A stretch of DNA of 64,000 nucleotides from Olavius algarvensis Delta 4 endosymbiont (GTDB lineage Bacteria > Desulfobacterota > Desulfobacteria > Desulfobacterales > CAJINA01): NCBI GenBank assembly GCA_905176665.1, contig CAJINA010000021.1, positions 28,086-92,085 on the forward strand, read 5' to 3'. Under the pieces are notes generated by a model, which worked only from the letters and a program-made list of their open reading frames with translations, ran no database searches and had not been told where the DNA came from. This document shows, piece by piece, positions 62,025-64,000 of this stretch. Each line of letters starts with the position of its first letter. Within the stretch, counting starts at the first letter, position 1. The translations under genes were made by a program, and so were the position numbers.

Positions 62025-62039
62025 TTTTGAGATAGCTTC
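62025..62039. repeat. Solo end of the MITE-like element
   Basis: TTTTGAGATAGCTTC is identical to the right end of the element at 51061-51280. It lies 8 bases after the stop of the preceding gene. No second end is visible within the next 500 bp. Confidence 0.4.
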
Positions 62040-62077
62040 CTGTTATTCCGGTAACCCCACCAGACGAAGGGGGCCCC

Positions 62078-62455
62078 ATGCGGAAACGATTCTTAACCTT
62101 GGCCATCGCCCTGGTTGTTGGCTTGCTGATTTGCCGGGCACCGGCTTTTGCCGGTGAAGCGGACGTTCTCAAAGTAGAAGCACGCAAGACTGGCAACCAG
62201 GCCTATCATTTCAGCGTCACCGTCCAGCACAAAGATACCGGGTGGGACCACTATGCGGATAAATGGGATGTCTTGGGCCCGGATGGCACTATCTTCGGGA
62301 CCCGGACCTTATATCATCCGCACGTCGACGAACAACCCTTCACCCGGAGTCTGTCTGGCGTTGCTATTCCCGCCGGTGTTCGGACTGTCACCGTCCGCGC
62401 CCATGATTCGGTCCACAAATACGGTGGCAAGGTCGTGCAGGTCGAACTGCCGTGA
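62078..62455 (+). CDS. Small exported protein of unknown function
   Basis: A 125-residue protein with a Sec signal peptide (MRKRFLTLAIALVVGLLI, cleavage near AFAGEA). The mature 100 residues are beta-rich and contain GWDHYADKWDVLGPDG, HPHVDEQPFTRSLSG and VRAHDSVHKYGGK, with six His that could bind a metal. The layout is like an immunoglobulin-type beta sandwich. AAGGGGG lies about 6 bases before the ATG. The gene is separated from its left neighbour by the solo repeat end and converges with the hrpA-like gene. I cannot name a family. Confidence 0.7.
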   Translation: MRKRFLTLAIALVVGLLICRAPAFAGEADVLKVEARKTGNQAYHFSVTVQHKDTGWDHYADKWDVLGPDGTIFGTRTLYHPHVDEQPFTRSLSGVAIPAGVRTVTVRAHDSVHKYGGKVVQVELP

Positions 62456-62475
62456 TAGGAAGAGCCGTTCGGGCG

Positions 62476-63915
62476 TCAGGTCATCCGCAGGATGTCCGCA
62501 TACAGCCGGTTTAGGCGCTGGGGGGAGACTTTCTCAACGGTTTTCAACTCCTGGGCATACTGAGAGACCTTGTATTCCTCGATCAGCCAGAAGTATTTTT
62601 CCACTGCGCTTCTTTTTTCCCCGGAAGTCGCATCCGTAAAGCCTTTCAGCAATTCTCGCAGCCGACTGACGTGTCGGTCGATTTGGGTGGCTTTTTTCTG
62701 ATCCTTTTCCGGGGCATCCATGGCCCGCTGGGCCCGGATGGCGAGGGCCCTGACATAGCGCACCAGGTGCGGCAGGCGTTCGGGCTCATACAGGCTGACA
62801 AAGTTTTCCGGAACCAGTTTGGGAAGTTCAGCCGCAAGGGTGGTCAGCAGGCCGGCGGCCGGTCCATTGGCGAACGATTTTATACGCAGTTCGTCGATGG
62901 CGGTGTAAGCATCCCGGTAGGCTTCGATCACTCTTTTTACCGTCGCGACCAATTCGTCACCGCAGTTTATAATCCGGGCAGAGACGGCTTCGGCATGGTC
63001 TTTAAATGCTGCGGCCGTGCGAATATTCCGGGTGAACAGGTCTTTGGTCAGCTTATCCTCGATCTGTTTTTCAAGGGCGCGGCTGCCGCCGAAATACCTG
63101 GCGGCCGGCGCAAGGTACTCCGGGAGCAGCAGTTTCCGGCGCAGAAACTTCAGGTCTTTGGAAAAATGGTCCCTAAAAAGCTGCCGCACTGCTTGCAGAT
63201 GGGCGGCCTGGGCCTGGTTGGCATCCGGCAAGAGACGGAGTGCGACATGCTCTCCTTCGCTGACCAGGGCCGGAAAAACCACCCACGGGTCCGTCCCCGG
63301 GAGGGCCGTTTCCAGTGTTTCCGGGAGGTCGGGAAAGGTTTGGGGCGTAATCTGGGCCTGCTCCCATGCGGTTCTCAGGCGGGCCAACCGGTCACCGGGA
63401 GCGCCCACAGCGTTTTTCTGTTGCAAAATGGCCGGATCGCGACTGGTGGCGATCCGCTTTCCGCTGGCGTTGGTAATTTCAATTTTGGCTTTCAGGTGTT
63501 CCGGCAAGGTGACCGTCGGCCAGGCTGCGGCCGGGATGTCAACGCCCAGGCGCTTGTGAAGGAATTGACTCAGGCTCGTAGCGAGTGACGTTTTTCCCTG
63601 GCTCATTTCTGCGACGACCAGATCAACCGTGTGCGTTACCGGTACCAGTTTCTTTCTATAGTTTTTCGGCAGTCCCCTTATCAGGGCGTCTACTTTTTCA
63701 CGCAGCAGTCCCGGCACCAGCCAATCGAGTTTTTCGACCGGCAGAGCAGCGGCCCGGGATGCCGGTATGGTGATCGTCACGCCATCATCTTCGCCATCGG
63801 GGCGGAAGCGGTAAGTGCAGCCAAATTCATTCCGGCCGATTTTAATGCTGCTCGGATAGAGATTCAGTTCGGCTGTGTCCGGGGTGTAATTCAGCAGTTC
63901 CTGTGTAAAAGTCAA
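62476..63915 (-). CDS. HrpA C-terminal domain protein without helicase part
   Basis: A 479-residue protein matching only the C-terminal DUF3418 region of the ATP-dependent RNA helicase HrpA: FRPDGEDDGVTITIPASRA, KLDWLVPGLLREKVDALIRGLPKNYRKKLVPV, AAAWPTVTLPEHLKAKIEI and RYFGGSRALEKQ. Usual HrpA is about 1300 residues with a DEAH helicase in front. Here the frame is closed by a TGA about 20 bases before the start, and no DEAH motif occurs in the remaining bases to the window edge in any frame. The start is a TTG at 63915 after GGGAGG. It is either a split-gene form, with the helicase as the preceding gene, or a broken hrpA. Confidence 0.8.
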   Translation of the reverse strand: MTFTQELLNYTPDTAELNLYPSSIKIGRNEFGCTYRFRPDGEDDGVTITIPASRAAALPVEKLDWLVPGLLREKVDALIRGLPKNYRKKLVPVTHTVDLVVAEMSQGKTSLATSLSQFLHKRLGVDIPAAAWPTVTLPEHLKAKIEITNASGKRIATSRDPAILQQKNAVGAPGDRLARLRTAWEQAQITPQTFPDLPETLETALPGTDPWVVFPALVSEGEHVALRLLPDANQAQAAHLQAVRQLFRDHFSKDLKFLRRKLLLPEYLAPAARYFGGSRALEKQIEDKLTKDLFTRNIRTAAAFKDHAEAVSARIINCGDELVATVKRVIEAYRDAYTAIDELRIKSFANGPAAGLLTTLAAELPKLVPENFVSLYEPERLPHLVRYVRALAIRAQRAMDAPEKDQKKATQIDRHVSRLRELLKGFTDATSGEKRSAVEKYFWLIEEYKVSQYAQELKTVEKVSPQRLNRLYADILRMT

Positions 63916-63954
63916 AGACCTCCCGGACAGTCAGCCCTCTCGGGTCAGTGATTA

Positions 63955-64000
63955 TTAGGCGGCCTCCTTTGACAATTCTTCTCGACGTTTTTTACCAAGC
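63955..64000 (-). CDS. C-terminal end of a further minus-strand gene (partial)
   Basis: The minus strand enters the window in a frame reading GKKRREELSKEAA and then two TAA stops in a row (63957-63952). The basic/acidic helical composition and the double stop look like a real gene end. It would lie just upstream of the hrpA-like gene, 40 bases away, and could be the helicase half of HrpA. Too short to identify. Confidence 0.35.
   Translation of the reverse strand, partial: LGKKRREELSKEAA

Noticed and set aside
1..64000. Defence island, prophage, CRISPR array, rRNA or tRNA genes
   Set aside because: No repeat-spacer array, integrase, phage structural gene, restriction or toxin gene, tRNA T-loop pattern or rRNA sequence was seen. 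The region reads as core chromosome.

Overview
The window looks like one piece of a chromosome from an anaerobic, probably sulfate-reducing member of the Desulfobacterota (Desulfobacteraceae/Desulfosarcinaceae type). This is inferred from gene content: a giant 2-hydroxyacyl-CoA dehydratase activase-type ATPase, TAXI/TRAP transport genes, a MoeA fused to a periplasmic-binding-like domain beside a second MoeA, an AmmeMemoRadiSam-type radical SAM enzyme and many two-component parts. No rRNA, tRNA, CRISPR array, phage or intact insertion sequence was seen, and almost every gene is chromosomal housekeeping or metabolism.

Layout. 1-8 kb: the 3' end of icd, a remnant of an AI-2E-family permease, a membrane hybrid histidine kinase, then minus-strand genes for an aminotransferase, a DadA-like FAD oxidoreductase and an acyl-CoA dehydrogenase. 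8-12 kb: plus-strand small-metabolism genes (EamA permease, HAD hydrolase, patatin, cupin, PhzF). 12-23 kb: a SPOR protein broken by a frameshift in a homopolymer, the 1449-residue activase, an algC-type mutase followed by a solute-binding protein and an HD-GYP protein, and uppP. 23-34 kb: a methyltransferase, RtcB RNA ligase, an AsmA protein, a metallo-beta-lactamase/receiver/GAF fusion, archease, two tandem moeA genes and a D-2-hydroxyacid dehydrogenase. 35-37 kb: a small Cys/His-rich protein and a DEAD-box helicase with a histone-H1-like tail.

37-49 kb is a phosphate-starvation region. It holds pstC-pstA-pstS-pstB-phoU on the minus strand, a second phoU reading the other way, and phoB-phoR followed by an overlapping methylglyoxal synthase gene. 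I found three 11-bp-period repeat arrays that look like PHO boxes, ahead of pstC, pstS and phoB. This is the most coherent system in the window: the sensor, regulator, transporter, two PhoU proteins and a phosphate-releasing metabolic bypass appear tied to one binding site. alkD and a dihydrouridine synthase gene lie between the pst and pho parts.

49-59 kb: a methyltransferase, an orphan AmmeMemoRadiSam radical SAM enzyme, a MITE-like element, a TAXI lipoprotein, a glycosyltransferase, and a TAXI-TRAP transporter operon (two tandem binding proteins, a fused permease with a PDZ-like tail, a UspA protein) with strong hairpins between genes. 59-64 kb: an Ada-type AraC/MGMT protein, another EamA permease, two unrecognised proteins and a free-standing HrpA C-terminal domain at the window edge.
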